A stretch of 64,000 bases of DNA from Chryseobacterium indologenes. GTDB taxonomy: Bacteria; Bacteroidota; Bacteroidia; Flavobacteriales; Weeksellaceae. The position numbers and the translations under genes are program-made. The stretch's first letter is position 1. The number at the start of each line of letters is the position of its first letter. Below the pieces are notes generated by a model, which worked only from the letters and a program-made list of their open reading frames with translations, had not been told where the DNA came from and did not search any database. The DNA is taken from NCBI RefSeq assembly GCF_002025665.1, contig NZ_CP018786.1, positions 4,898,001 to 4,962,000 on the forward strand. Direction: 5' to 3'. This document shows, piece after piece, positions 42,689-51,417 of the stretch.

Positions 42689-43066
42689 ATGAAAATTCAG
42701 TTTTTTGGATTATTCTTAGCGTTAGCATTTACATTAAGTGCCTGTAAAACAAAGCCTACAGCTACAGGTCCTACAGCCAACATCAAAGAAGTAGTCAACA
42801 GTTCTGATGTACTATTGGTAGATGTCCGAATTCCAGAGCAATATACTGCAGGAACGGCAAAAAATGCTATCAATATTCCATTAGCAGATATTCAAAACAA
42901 TATAGAAACTCTAAAAGGTAAGAAAGTTGTTGTGTTTTGCAATAAAGGAATCCAGGCAGATCAGGCAATGGAAATTCTGAAGAAAAATGGAGTGGAAGCT
43001 TATGACGGTACAACCTGGAAGAATGTAAAAGCGATCCAGGATGAAACAATCAAAGAAGCAAACTAA
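42689..43066 (+). CDS. Rhodanese-domain lipoprotein
   Basis: 125 residues from the ATG at 42689, which gives a lipoprotein signal (FLALAFTLSAC) with a lipobox Cys near residue 19. One rhodanese domain follows (LLVDVRIPEQYTAGTAKNAINIPL), with active loop FCNKGIQA. A periplasm-facing sulfurtransferase tied to the preceding persulfide dioxygenase gene, 4 bases away. Confidence 0.85.
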   Translation: MKIQFFGLFLALAFTLSACKTKPTATGPTANIKEVVNSSDVLLVDVRIPEQYTAGTAKNAINIPLADIQNNIETLKGKKVVVFCNKGIQADQAMEILKKNGVEAYDGTTWKNVKAIQDETIKEAN

Positions 43067-43079
43067 TAAAACCAAAATT

Positions 43080-43379
43080 ATGTCACAAAAATTTCAAGAA
43101 ATAATAGATTCAGAAAGACCAGTACTTATCGATTTTTTTGCAACATGGTGTCAGCCTTGTAAAGTACAGTCTTCGGTATTAAATACAGTAAAGGAAAATA
43201 TTGGCGAAGGAGCCAGAATTATAAAGGTAGATGTAGATCAATATCCTGCACTGGCAGCTCAGTATGGCGTGCGTGGAGTCCCTACACTGGCCATTTTCAA
43301 AAAAGGAGAAATGCTATGGAAGGAAAGTGGTGTTCATGATGTGAATACCCTCACACAACTTTTACAAGAATATGCTTAA
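43080..43379 (+). CDS. Thioredoxin family protein
   Basis: 99 residues from the ATG at 43080 (13 bases after the previous stop). Active site WCQPC in place of the usual WCGPC, with DFFATWCQPCK and the cis-Pro in RGVPTLAIFKKGE. No signal peptide, so cytoplasmic. As third gene of the sulfur operon it probably reduces persulfide or disulfide intermediates made by the rhodaneses. Confidence 0.9.
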   Translation: MSQKFQEIIDSERPVLIDFFATWCQPCKVQSSVLNTVKENIGEGARIIKVDVDQYPALAAQYGVRGVPTLAIFKKGEMLWKESGVHDVNTLTQLLQEYA

Positions 43380-43404
43380 ACTGTGATTTTTCACAGTTTT
43401 TGCT
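43378..43404 (+). terminator. Terminator after the thioredoxin gene
   Basis: AAACTGTGA/TCACAGTTT (43378-43386 with 43391-43399) followed by TTT and a T-rich tract; the stem overlaps the stop codon. Confidence 0.65.
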
Positions 43405-43408
43405 TTTT

Positions 43409-43500
43409 ATAATTCCCACAGATTTCCACAGATAATTATGCTTATTTTTCTTTATATAGAAATTAAAAATCTGTGAAGATCTGCGAAACCTGTGGTAAAA
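43409..43500. repeat. Palindromic intergenic repeat, copy 3
   Basis: TTCCCACAGATTTCCACAGAT (43413-43433, 21 bases) faces ATCTGTGAAGATC and ACCTGTGGTAA (43469-43498). Same family as 23220-23290 and 23701-23775, again between two convergent or adjacent genes. Confidence 0.55.
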
Positions 43501-43502
43501 TC

Positions 43503-44255
43503 CTAAAATTCAATAGAAAAAGAATCTCTATCATTCAAAAACTGGAAATGCTTTCTAAAATCGTTCAATTCTTCCATATATAGTTCTGCAGATACAAGAT
43601 TTCCCTGTTTATGAGAAATTTCTTTTCCATCCCCAAAGAAGCAGTGAGAGCTTTCCTGATAAAACAGATCATTTCCATCGGTCCCGATTCTGTTTAAACC
43701 AAATACAAAAGATAAGTTTTCAATAGCTCTGGCTTTTAACAAATGTTCCCATGCTCCTACCCTTTTCTCGGGCCAGTTGGCAACATATAAAATAGCATCA
43801 TAATCATCATTATTCCTTGCAAATACAGGAAACCGCAGATCATAACATACCTGAAGCAGGAAACGTATTCCTTTATATTCAACAATTACTCTTTCTTTTC
43901 CTGGCGTGTACACTTTATCTTCTCCGGAAAAAGAAAACAGGTGTCTTTTATCATAAAAAAATGTTTCACCATAAGGCTTTACAAAGAACATCCTGTTGTA
44001 AAAACTTCCGTCCTGTTCTACCGGAGCACTTCCGCAGAATGCTGCATTTTTCTCTTTCGAGATCTTTTTCAAAAACTCCAGTGACTCATTATTTCTGTCC
44101 GAAACTTCTGAAGCATCCATACAGAAGCCTGTTGAAAACATTTCAGGAAGAAGAAACAGATCTGCCTCTACATTTTGCAGTTCGTTTTCTATAAGTTTAA
44201 AATTATCAGTCTTATTTTTCCAGATGATATCTAAATTAAGCCCTACAACTTTCAT
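43503..44255 (-). CDS. Carbon-nitrogen hydrolase, YafV/omega-amidase type
   Basis: 250 residues. Nitrilase-superfamily catalytic triad: Glu in LLPEMFSTGF (E38), Lys in FYDKRHLF and Cys in LLQVCYDLRFPVF. Length and the EMFSTGF/RHLF wording match the omega-amidase (YafV/NIT2-like) branch, which hydrolyses alpha-ketoglutaramate or alpha-ketosuccinamate. Cytoplasmic. Convergent with the sulfur operon, separated by the palindromic repeat. Confidence 0.85.
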   Translation of the reverse strand: MKVVGLNLDIIWKNKTDNFKLIENELQNVEADLFLLPEMFSTGFCMDASEVSDRNNESLEFLKKISKEKNAAFCGSAPVEQDGSFYNRMFFVKPYGETFFYDKRHLFSFSGEDKVYTPGKERVIVEYKGIRFLLQVCYDLRFPVFARNNDDYDAILYVANWPEKRVGAWEHLLKARAIENLSFVFGLNRIGTDGNDLFYQESSHCFFGDGKEISHKQGNLVSAELYMEELNDFRKHFQFLNDRDSFSIEF

Positions 44256-44475
44256 CTTTTATTCTTTTTAAATTATTCAAATGTGAAGTATAAAAATACA
44301 GCTTTTATCTTTACAAAAGGAGAATTAAATGGTTGAAAAGATGGTTTTTCATACAAAAACCGGGCACTATTTCTTAATAATTTATTAAAGTCAATCATTT
44401 TTATACTACTGCCATTCTTTCGGTTTCATTTTTGATAGAGATATTTTTTATTATTACCCTTAAAATTAAAAATTT

Positions 44476-44916
44476 ATGAAGAAATTGTTTTTTATGGTGG
44501 CGATCTTCTTTTTTGGCGCTATGGCTAATGCTCAGGCCTGGACAGGAAAGGGAGATCAGAAAATACAACTGGGACTGAGCGCGTGGGGATATGGAACCGG
44601 GATCACGGGAACTTACGACTATGGACTCAACAAACTTATTTCAGTAGGAGCCGGGATCAATGGCTACTTCGACAATTATAAAAACAACGATAAGGATAAT
44701 CGTGTTTTTGTTTTCGGAAGACTGAACTTTCACTTGCAGGAAGCGTTAAATCTTCCTTCCAAATGGGACATCTATCCTGGAGTAGACCTTGGAGTTCTAG
44801 GGAGAGACTTTGGAGTGGGAGCTCACATTGGAGCCCGTTATTTCTTCACAGAGAAAATCGGAGTCTTTGCAGAGGTTGGTAATAATGGCAGCCTTGGTGT
44901 TTCTTTCAATTTATAA
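44476..44916 (+). CDS. Small secreted beta-barrel protein (possibly DUF6646)
   Basis: 146 residues. A signal peptide ending ANAQ is followed by WTGKGDQKIQLGLSAWGYGTGITGTYDYGL and further short amphipathic beta strands ending GVSFNL. This looks like a small outer-membrane beta-barrel; the wording recalls DUF6646, but this is from memory. Single gene upstream of rseP, with its own spacer. Confidence 0.65.
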   Translation: MKKLFFMVAIFFFGAMANAQAWTGKGDQKIQLGLSAWGYGTGITGTYDYGLNKLISVGAGINGYFDNYKNNDKDNRVFVFGRLNFHLQEALNLPSKWDIYPGVDLGVLGRDFGVGAHIGARYFFTEKIGVFAEVGNNGSLGVSFNL

Positions 44917-44976
44917 TCTTATCATCAAATCGTCTTTAAATATGACAAAGCTTCTTGTTTCGGGGAGCTTTTTTAT

Positions 44977-45006
44977 TTGGCATAGTTTTGATAATTGTTA
45001 CCTTTG
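44977..45006 (+). promoter_or_regulatory. Promoter of rseP
   Basis: TTG (44977-44979), a 19-base spacer, then TACCTTTG (44999-45006): a good match to the Bacteroidota TTG-N19-21-TAnnTTTG promoter, 25 bases before the ATG. Confidence 0.65.
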
Positions 45007-45030
45007 CAAATTAAAATCTAAAATTTATTA

Positions 45031-46521
45031 ATGGAAATAGCAATTAAACTTTTTCAGTTCATTCTGAGCATCTCTATACTTGTGCTTCTTCATGAGCTTG
45101 GCCATTTTTTACCGGCAATATGGTTCAAGACCAGAGCAGAGAAGTTTTTCCTGTTTTTTGATCCTTATTTCTCCATATTCTCCATGAAGAAAATCAACGG
45201 AAAATGGCAGTATAAATTTTTATCAAAAAACTTACCGGATTCTGAAGTAATAGAGGTTAATGGAAAGAAGGAAGAAGTTCCTATCGATATATCAAAACTT
45301 CCGGACAACGACTGGAGAAAACACCCTGAGCAAACCAAATATGGTATCGGATGGCTTCCTTTCGGAGGGTATGTGAAGATTGCAGGAATGGTGGACGAAA
45401 GTATGGATACTGCCCAAATGAAAAAACCGGCAGAGCCATGGGAATTCAGATCAAAACCAGCCTGGCAGAGACTGATCATTATGTTGGGAGGGGTTACTGT
45501 TAACTTTTTCCTTGCATGGTTAATCTACAGCTGTCTTTCTTTCTTTAACGGAGAAACCTATACGGATATCACAAAATTCAACAACGGTATTGAAGCTACT
45601 TCAGCAGGAAAGAAAATGGGATTCCAGAATGGTGACAAAATCATCAGCGTAGACGGAAAACCTGCGGAAAGACTTGAAAATACTTCAATCAATATTCTAT
45701 TAGGAGATCATGTTACCGTAAACAGAAACGGGCAGGAAGTTACTTTCCCAGTGAATGCAGATGGTGTAGCAGATGTTCTTAAACAGAAAGAAGCCAGACT
45801 ATATATCACTCCAAGAGTTTCTATGGTTGTTGATTCATTAGCAACTCCTTCTTCTCAGGCATCTGGTCTTGCGAAAGGTGATAAAATTGTAGGAATCAAC
45901 GGTAAGAAAGCAGCATTCTTTGATGAAGTAAGTGCTCTTTTAAGTGAAAATAAAGGAAAAACAATTTCTGTAGACGTTGAAAGAAATGGAGCTGTACAGA
46001 CATTACCGGCAGTTTCTGTAGATAAAAACGGAAAACTGGGGATTGCAATTGATACAAAAAGTATTGCAAAAGATATTGTAACGAATAAAAAATATTCTTT
46101 CGGAGAAGCTATTCCAAGAGGATTTACAAGAACTATTGAAGCATTAACTACTCAGGTTAAGCAGTTTAAAATTATGTTCAACTCTAAAGTTCAGGGTTAT
46201 AAGAACGTTGGAGGTCCTATTGCTATTGTAAAGAATATGCCTGTGGATAAAGATGCGGATGGAAGCGTTAAGATCAACTGGGTTGCTTTCTGGAGCTTTA
46301 CAGCAATGTTCTCTGTATGGTTGGCATTCCTGAACCTTATTCCTATTCCGGGACTTGATGGTGGACACGTTTTATTTACTTTATATGAAATTATTGTAGG
46401 GAAACCTGTTCCACAGAAAGTTTTGGAAAACGCACAGATGATTGGAGTTATCTTCCTGTTAGGATTGATGTTACTGATCTTTGGAAGTGACATCTTCAAA
46501 GTATTTATGGGTAAATTATAA
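45031..46521 (+). CDS. rseP: RIP-type site-2 protease RseP
   Basis: 496 residues. The N-terminal membrane helix carries the zinc motif HELGHFLPAIWF. Two PDZ-like regions (SAGKKMGFQNGDKIISVDGK and SQASGLAKGDKIVGINGK) follow. The C-terminal LIPIPGLDGGHVLF supplies the NPxPxLDGG-type zinc ligand, and a final hydrophobic helix anchors the chain. About 50 residues longer than E. coli RseP, with an insertion near residues 50-110. It cuts anti-sigma factors within the membrane; the ECF/anti-sigma pair at 10.3-11.5 kb is a possible client. Confidence 0.93.
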   Translation: MEIAIKLFQFILSISILVLLHELGHFLPAIWFKTRAEKFFLFFDPYFSIFSMKKINGKWQYKFLSKNLPDSEVIEVNGKKEEVPIDISKLPDNDWRKHPEQTKYGIGWLPFGGYVKIAGMVDESMDTAQMKKPAEPWEFRSKPAWQRLIIMLGGVTVNFFLAWLIYSCLSFFNGETYTDITKFNNGIEATSAGKKMGFQNGDKIISVDGKPAERLENTSINILLGDHVTVNRNGQEVTFPVNADGVADVLKQKEARLYITPRVSMVVDSLATPSSQASGLAKGDKIVGINGKKAAFFDEVSALLSENKGKTISVDVERNGAVQTLPAVSVDKNGKLGIAIDTKSIAKDIVTNKKYSFGEAIPRGFTRTIEALTTQVKQFKIMFNSKVQGYKNVGGPIAIVKNMPVDKDADGSVKINWVAFWSFTAMFSVWLAFLNLIPIPGLDGGHVLFTLYEIIVGKPVPQKVLENAQMIGVIFLLGLMLLIFGSDIFKVFMGKL

Positions 46522-46548
46522 TTTTTTTAAAATTTTTCTTAAAAATAT

Positions 46549-46579
46549 TTGTAGGGTATAAATATTCGTCCTATATTTG
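46549..46579 (+). promoter_or_regulatory. Promoter of tRNA-Asn copy 1
   Basis: TTG (46549-46551), a 20-base spacer, TATATTTG (46572-46579), 22 bases before the tRNA. Confidence 0.7.
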
Positions 46580-46601
46580 CACCACTTAAAACAAAGGACA
46601 T

Positions 46602-46675
46602 TCCTCCTTAGCTCAGTTGGTTAGAGCATCTGACTGTTAATCAGAGGGTCGCTGGTTCGAGCCCAGCAGGAGGAG
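46602..46675 (+). tRNA. tRNA-Asn (GTT), copy 1
   Basis: A 74-base cloverleaf. Acceptor TCCTCCT/AGGAGGA, D arm with AGCTCAGTTGGTTAGAGC, anticodon stem CTGACTGTTAATCAG with anticodon GTT, T arm GCTGG-TTCGAGC-CCAGC, discriminator G; CCA is not encoded. A GAAA-loop terminator follows. Identical to the copy at 51069-51142. Confidence 0.95.
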
Positions 46676-46680
46676 CAAAA

Positions 46681-46709
46681 AGACTTACAGAAATGTAAGT
46701 CTTTTTTTG
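46681..46709 (+). terminator. Terminator of tRNA-Asn copy 1
   Basis: AGACTTACA-GAAA-TGTAAGTCT followed by T7. A 9-bp stem with a GNRA loop, duplicated after copy 2. Confidence 0.85.
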
Positions 46710-46967
46710 TGCTTTCATCTGAACAGGCACTGTAATAACCATAAAAAGACAGATATTTGCAACTTATCTTAAGTTTTTATGAAATATTGACCTATTGTAT
46801 TGAATATCATCTGCCCTTTCAAGTATTTTTCATGTAACGATTTCCCCAATCATCCGACTATTCTTTTTAGGGTAATCGGTATTAAGAAAATCCTCACAAA
46901 TACGCTCTAAAACGACAAAGAATAATAAAAACCAATATATAGTATTGAATAAATACCCAATTGTACC

Positions 46968-49900
46968 ATGAAGAAAACTATTATTTCGTTATTCACAGCA
47001 TTTTCTATTATAGGGATTTCGGCGCAGGAAAAGTCTTATTTTTTATCAAGCCCGTCATTGAGTCCTGATGGAAAAACAGCTTACTTCTCTTATGACGGTG
47101 ATATCTGGAAAGCAGATTCCAATGGAGGAAATGCTTCAAGAATTACCGCACTGGACGGGGAAGAAATCAATCCCCGCCTTTCTCCGGATGGAAAATGGCT
47201 TGCATTCAGTTCTAACCAATACGGAAATTATGATGTTTATGTAATGCCCGCGGGAGGCGGAACCATCAAGCAGCTGACTTTCCATACCGGAAGAGACGAA
47301 ATGGAAAGCTGGGCATGGGACAGTAAAACGATTTATTTTACTTCCACCAGAAATAATAATTTCGGAAGTTTTAAAACGACTATTGAAGGAAAAACTCCAG
47401 AAAAACTTTTCAATAATTACTTTAACTATACCAATGGACTTGTGGAAACTCCTGCAGGAGAATATCTTTTCACAAGCTCATCTGAAAGCGCCCACCAGGT
47501 ACAGAGAAAGCGTTATAAGGGAGAAAATAATCCTGATATTCTCGGATACAATCCAAAAAGCAATTCTTTCAAACAGTACACCAATTATGAAGGAAAAGAC
47601 TTCAATCCAAGTGTAGATAAAAACGGCATTATCTATTTCATTTCTGATGAAAATAATGGCGAATACAATCTTTATAAAATCGAAAATGGTAAAAAAACTG
47701 CTTTAACCCAATTCGATACTTCTATTAAAAAACCTTTTGTTTCAGCCGACGGATCCAAAGTTATTTTTGAAAAAGATTATCAGCTTTATACTTATGATGT
47801 AACCTCAAAAAAAACAACTCCACTCAACATCAGCCTGAATACTAATAAAACCCTGGAAAAAGCTCAGAATTTCAATGTGGAAAATAATATTTCCTATTAT
47901 GATGTATCTCCGGACGGTAAAAAAATGGCGTTCATAAGCCGTGGTATCATATTCGTTTCTGATATTGAAGGAAAGTTTGCCCAACAAGTTTCTGACGGTA
48001 AAGAACGTGCTATGGAAGTAAAATGGCTGAAAGACAACCGTACTTTACTTTACAATCAGACTTATAACGGCTATCAAAACTGGTTTACGATTCAGGCAGA
48101 CGGAAAAGGACAGCCAAAGCAATTAACAGAAGATTTACGAAATAACCGCAGCATCACCCTGAACAGCGACCTTTCAAAAGCCGTTTACTTAAGCGGGAGA
48201 GATGAAGTAAGATTGTTGGATTTAAAAAACTTAAAATCTACAACCATTGTGAAGGATGAAATATGGGCTTTCCAAAACTCAAGACCTTCCTTTTCTCCTA
48301 ATGACGAATATGTATTATTCTCTGCAAAAAGAAACTTCGAACTCGATATCTTCATCTACAATATTAAAAAAGCACAGACTTTAAACCTTACCAACACTGG
48401 AGTTTCAGAAGAAGATCCTGTATGGTCTCCAAACGGCAAGTATATTTATTTCACGAGTGACAGAACCAATCCGTCTTACCCTCTAGGCATGCAGAAATCT
48501 AACATTTACCGCATGGCCCTGGATTGGTTTGATGAACCTTTTAAATCTGAAAAATTCGACAATCTTTTCACTGAAGAAAAGAAGGAAACAAAATCTTCGG
48601 ATAAAGAAAAGGATAAAGATAAGAAGGACAAAAAAGGGGAAGACAAGAACAAAGAGAAAAAAGAAGAAAAAGAACCGGTAATCAAAGAGCTGAAAGTAAA
48701 TCCTGAAGATACTCTGGACAGAATTGAGCTGGTTACCGACCGATATGGATATCAGGATGATCCGACCGTTTTTGCTGATGACAAAAAAGAGATTCTATTA
48801 TTTAATTCTAATCAGGATAATGGAAAAAGACAATTGTATAAAAAGGTGTTCACTGATTTTGAGCCCGCCAAATCTGAAAAAGTTTTCGATAAAGCAGCTT
48901 ATTATTTAACCAAAAATGAGAAAAACCTATTCGCTCTGATAGAAGGTAATATCTACAAAACAACTGTAGCTGCATTAAAGCCTGAGAAAATCAATATCCA
49001 ATATAGCTTTGATAAAGATCTGGCATCAGAATTTACGCAGATGTATGCTGAAGCATGGACAGGTGTGGAAGAAAACTTCTACGATGAAAAATTCCATGGT
49101 ATCGACTGGAAAGCCAAAAAGGAGCAGTATGCAAAGTACCTTCCGTATGTAAATAACAGAAATGATCTGCGAATTTTATTGAATGATCTTCTGGGCGAGC
49201 TTAATTCTTCACATACCGGATTTTCATCTACTGGAAAAGAGGAAACCGTATTCCTGAACTATTTCACCAACGAAACCGGAATTATCTTCAAAAAAGACCA
49301 GCCTTACACGGTAGAAAGCATTGTGAGAAAATCTCCCGCTTACCGTTCAGGAGTTGACATCAAACCTGGCGATCAACTGACTTCTGTCAACGGAAAGAAG
49401 ATTGATCAAAACGAAAATATCGAAACCTATTTCACAAGCCCTAAAAAACAAGATGAACTTGTTCTTACCTTTAATCGTGATGGTAAAATTGTAACAACCA
49501 AAGTACATCCGATTTCTAATGGAGAATTAAAAGGATTGCTTTACGATGATTGGATCTATAACAATCATCAGCGTGTTGACAAGCTTAGCAACAACCGTAT
49601 TGCCTACTCTTGCATGAAAAACATGTCCACTGACGAGCTGGACCGATTCCTTCTGGATATGGTAGAACAGGAGAACAGAAAGGACGCTGTTATTCTCGAT
49701 TTACGCTACAACACCGGTGGAAATGTTCATGACAAAGTATTAAATTTCCTTTCTCAGAGACCTTATCTGCAATGGAAATACCGTGAAGGGAAAATAACAA
49801 CACAACCGAACTTCGCTCCTTCCGGAAAACCTGTTGTTCTTTTGATTAATGAAGCTTCATTAAGTGACGCTGAAATGACAGCAGCCGGATTCAAAGCTCT

Positions 49901-50150
49901 AAAGTTGGGTAAAATTATCGGTCAGGATACTTATCGATGGATTATTTTCACTTCAGCAAAAGGCTTGGTAGACGGATCTTCTTATAGACTTCCTTCATGG
50001 GGAACTTACACATTAGACGGACAGAATCTTGAAAAAACAGGTGTAAAACCTGATATTTATGTTAAAAACACCTTTATGGACCGTCTTCAGAACAATGATC
50101 CACAACTGGAAAGAGCTGTTCAGGAAATACTTAAGGATTTGAAGAAATAA
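46968..50150 (+). CDS. Secreted tricorn-like protease, S41 family
   Basis: 1060 residues with a signal peptide (IISLFTAFSIIGISAQ). Residues ~25-530 are WD/TolB-like beta-propeller repeats (SPSLSPDGKTAYFSYDG, PRLSPDGKWLAFSS, PVWSPNGKYIYFTSDR). A very Lys/Glu-rich linker spans ~535-570. A PDZ domain lies around 780-840 (SGVDIKPGDQLTSVNGKKI). The C-terminal S41 core has LRYNTGGNVHDKVL and NEASLSDAEM with the catalytic Ser. The layout matches archaeal tricorn protease and bacterial homologues. It likely degrades peptides in the periplasm or outside. The 46710-46967 spacer holds nothing further recognised. Confidence 0.9.
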   Translation: MKKTIISLFTAFSIIGISAQEKSYFLSSPSLSPDGKTAYFSYDGDIWKADSNGGNASRITALDGEEINPRLSPDGKWLAFSSNQYGNYDVYVMPAGGGTIKQLTFHTGRDEMESWAWDSKTIYFTSTRNNNFGSFKTTIEGKTPEKLFNNYFNYTNGLVETPAGEYLFTSSSESAHQVQRKRYKGENNPDILGYNPKSNSFKQYTNYEGKDFNPSVDKNGIIYFISDENNGEYNLYKIENGKKTALTQFDTSIKKPFVSADGSKVIFEKDYQLYTYDVTSKKTTPLNISLNTNKTLEKAQNFNVENNISYYDVSPDGKKMAFISRGIIFVSDIEGKFAQQVSDGKERAMEVKWLKDNRTLLYNQTYNGYQNWFTIQADGKGQPKQLTEDLRNNRSITLNSDLSKAVYLSGRDEVRLLDLKNLKSTTIVKDEIWAFQNSRPSFSPNDEYVLFSAKRNFELDIFIYNIKKAQTLNLTNTGVSEEDPVWSPNGKYIYFTSDRTNPSYPLGMQKSNIYRMALDWFDEPFKSEKFDNLFTEEKKETKSSDKEKDKDKKDKKGEDKNKEKKEEKEPVIKELKVNPEDTLDRIELVTDRYGYQDDPTVFADDKKEILLFNSNQDNGKRQLYKKVFTDFEPAKSEKVFDKAAYYLTKNEKNLFALIEGNIYKTTVAALKPEKINIQYSFDKDLASEFTQMYAEAWTGVEENFYDEKFHGIDWKAKKEQYAKYLPYVNNRNDLRILLNDLLGELNSSHTGFSSTGKEETVFLNYFTNETGIIFKKDQPYTVESIVRKSPAYRSGVDIKPGDQLTSVNGKKIDQNENIETYFTSPKKQDELVLTFNRDGKIVTTKVHPISNGELKGLLYDDWIYNNHQRVDKLSNNRIAYSCMKNMSTDELDRFLLDMVEQENRKDAVILDLRYNTGGNVHDKVLNFLSQRPYLQWKYREGKITTQPNFAPSGKPVVLLINEASLSDAEMTAAGFKALKLGKIIGQDTYRWIIFTSAKGLVDGSSYRLPSWGTYTLDGQNLEKTGVKPDIYVKNTFMDRLQNNDPQLERAVQEILKDLKK

Positions 50151-50213
50151 AGACTAGTTCCTATTTTTTGCACATATTTTGCTTGATAAGGGTAATAATT
50201 TTTATCAAGCAAA

Positions 50214-50933
50214 ATGCCTTATTTATCCAGAATTTATTTAAAAGATAATTGTCCACAAGACTTCCCCTTCACCCTGCCTTTTTTGCGCAAGGGTCTAGAT
50301 ATAAGGCTAAAAAGCAATGTTACTTTTTTTGTTGGCGAAAATGGAATTGGAAAATCCACTCTGCTTGAAGCCATTGCAGACAAGTGTAATTTCAATGTTG
50401 CCGGAGGAAATCGCAATCATAATTACAACTTTCATAAAACAGAATCGATGCTGTCGGAATATCTTACTCTTTCCTGGCATCATAAAACTTCTCAAGGTTT
50501 TTTCATGAGGGCTGAAAGTTTTTTCAACTTTGCGACCTATATTGATGAAGTTGCTGAAGAGGACCAAAGAGTTCTGGAAGCCTATGGAGGGAAATCTTTA
50601 CACCAACAGTCCCATGGTGAAGCATTTTTATCATTATTCCATAACCATTTTCAACACGGAATTTATCTTCTTGATGAACCGGAAGCCGCTTTATCACCAC
50701 AAAGGCAACTTTCCTTACTCTCTATTATTCACAAATTAGAAAAAACAGGGAAGGCTCAGTTTATAATTTCAAGCCATTCTCCGATCTTAATGAGTTATCC
50801 GACTGCAGAAATTTATCTGCTTGATAATAAAATTCAAAAAACACACTATAAAGAAACAGAGCACTATCAGCTCACAAAGAATTTTTTGGAATCACCAGAA
50901 CGCTATTTTCAACATTTATTTGAAGACATCTAG
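50214..50933 (+). CDS. AAA/ABC-type ATPase (COG3910-like)
   Basis: 239 residues with Walker A FFVGENGIGKSTLLEAIA, a signature-like QQSHGEAFLSLF, Walker B GIYLLDEPEAALSP and switch segment FIISSHSPILMSYP. No membrane partner is near, and the length fits stand-alone soluble ATPases of this group. Cytoplasmic; biological role unknown. It follows the tricorn gene by 63 bases and may be co-transcribed. Confidence 0.85.
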   Translation: MPYLSRIYLKDNCPQDFPFTLPFLRKGLDIRLKSNVTFFVGENGIGKSTLLEAIADKCNFNVAGGNRNHNYNFHKTESMLSEYLTLSWHHKTSQGFFMRAESFFNFATYIDEVAEEDQRVLEAYGGKSLHQQSHGEAFLSLFHNHFQHGIYLLDEPEAALSPQRQLSLLSIIHKLEKTGKAQFIISSHSPILMSYPTAEIYLLDNKIQKTHYKETEHYQLTKNFLESPERYFQHLFEDI

Positions 50934-51015
50934 CTTTACCTGAAATTTTCTGAAAATATTTCTTATTGAATTTCAATACATTTAGTTAAAAACTATTAAG
51001 AATAAAGGATAAAAC

Positions 51016-51046
51016 TTGCTTGGTACGGATATTCCTATTATATTTG
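51016..51046 (+). promoter_or_regulatory. Promoter of tRNA-Asn copy 2
   Basis: TTG (51016-51018), a 20-base spacer, TATATTTG (51039-51046): same spacing and same -7 box as for copy 1. Confidence 0.7.
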
Positions 51047-51068
51047 CACCACTTAAAACAAAGGAAAT

Positions 51069-51142
51069 TCCTCCTTAGCTCAGTTGGTTAGAGCATCTGA
51101 CTGTTAATCAGAGGGTCGCTGGTTCGAGCCCAGCAGGAGGAG
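51069..51142 (+). tRNA. tRNA-Asn (GTT), copy 2
   Basis: Identical over 74 bases to the tRNA at 46602-46675, with the same anticodon GTT. Upstream identity continues for about 30 bases to the -7 box, and the terminator is also the same. The spacer from the tRNA to the next gene (51171-51417) holds nothing else recognised apart from a promoter box. Confidence 0.95.
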
Positions 51143-51148
51143 CAAAAA

Positions 51149-51177
51149 AGACTTACAGAAATGTAAGTCTTTTTTTA
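51149..51177 (+). terminator. Terminator of tRNA-Asn copy 2
   Basis: AGACTTACA-GAAA-TGTAAGTCT followed by T7, as after copy 1. Confidence 0.85.
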
Positions 51178-51313
51178 TTTTATAAATCTTAAAACAGCAT
51201 CTGAATATGCTATAGAGATAGCGGCTTATGCTCTCTTTTAATTCCCTGATTATTATATTTTAAGCATTAAAACTTTCCGATTAATTTTTAACCTGTACAT
51301 ATATTATTTTCGT

Positions 51314-51321
51314 TACTTTTG
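51314..51321 (+). promoter_or_regulatory. -7 promoter box of the DUF5686 gene
   Basis: TACTTTTG, about 97 bases before the start codon. No -33 TTG seen at the usual distance. Confidence 0.4.
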
Positions 51322-51417
51322 TCGTTTTATAGGATAGAATAAAAATATTTTATTTTTTTACCTATTTTTTAAATAAACTGCATGCTTTTTGTTTATGATA
51401 ATTGCCTGAAGAAACGA

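Noticed and set aside
46602..51142. Interval between the two tRNA-Asn genes as an integrated island
   Set aside because: No integrase, excisionase or phage gene is present and codon style matches the surroundings; kept only as a duplicated cassette.
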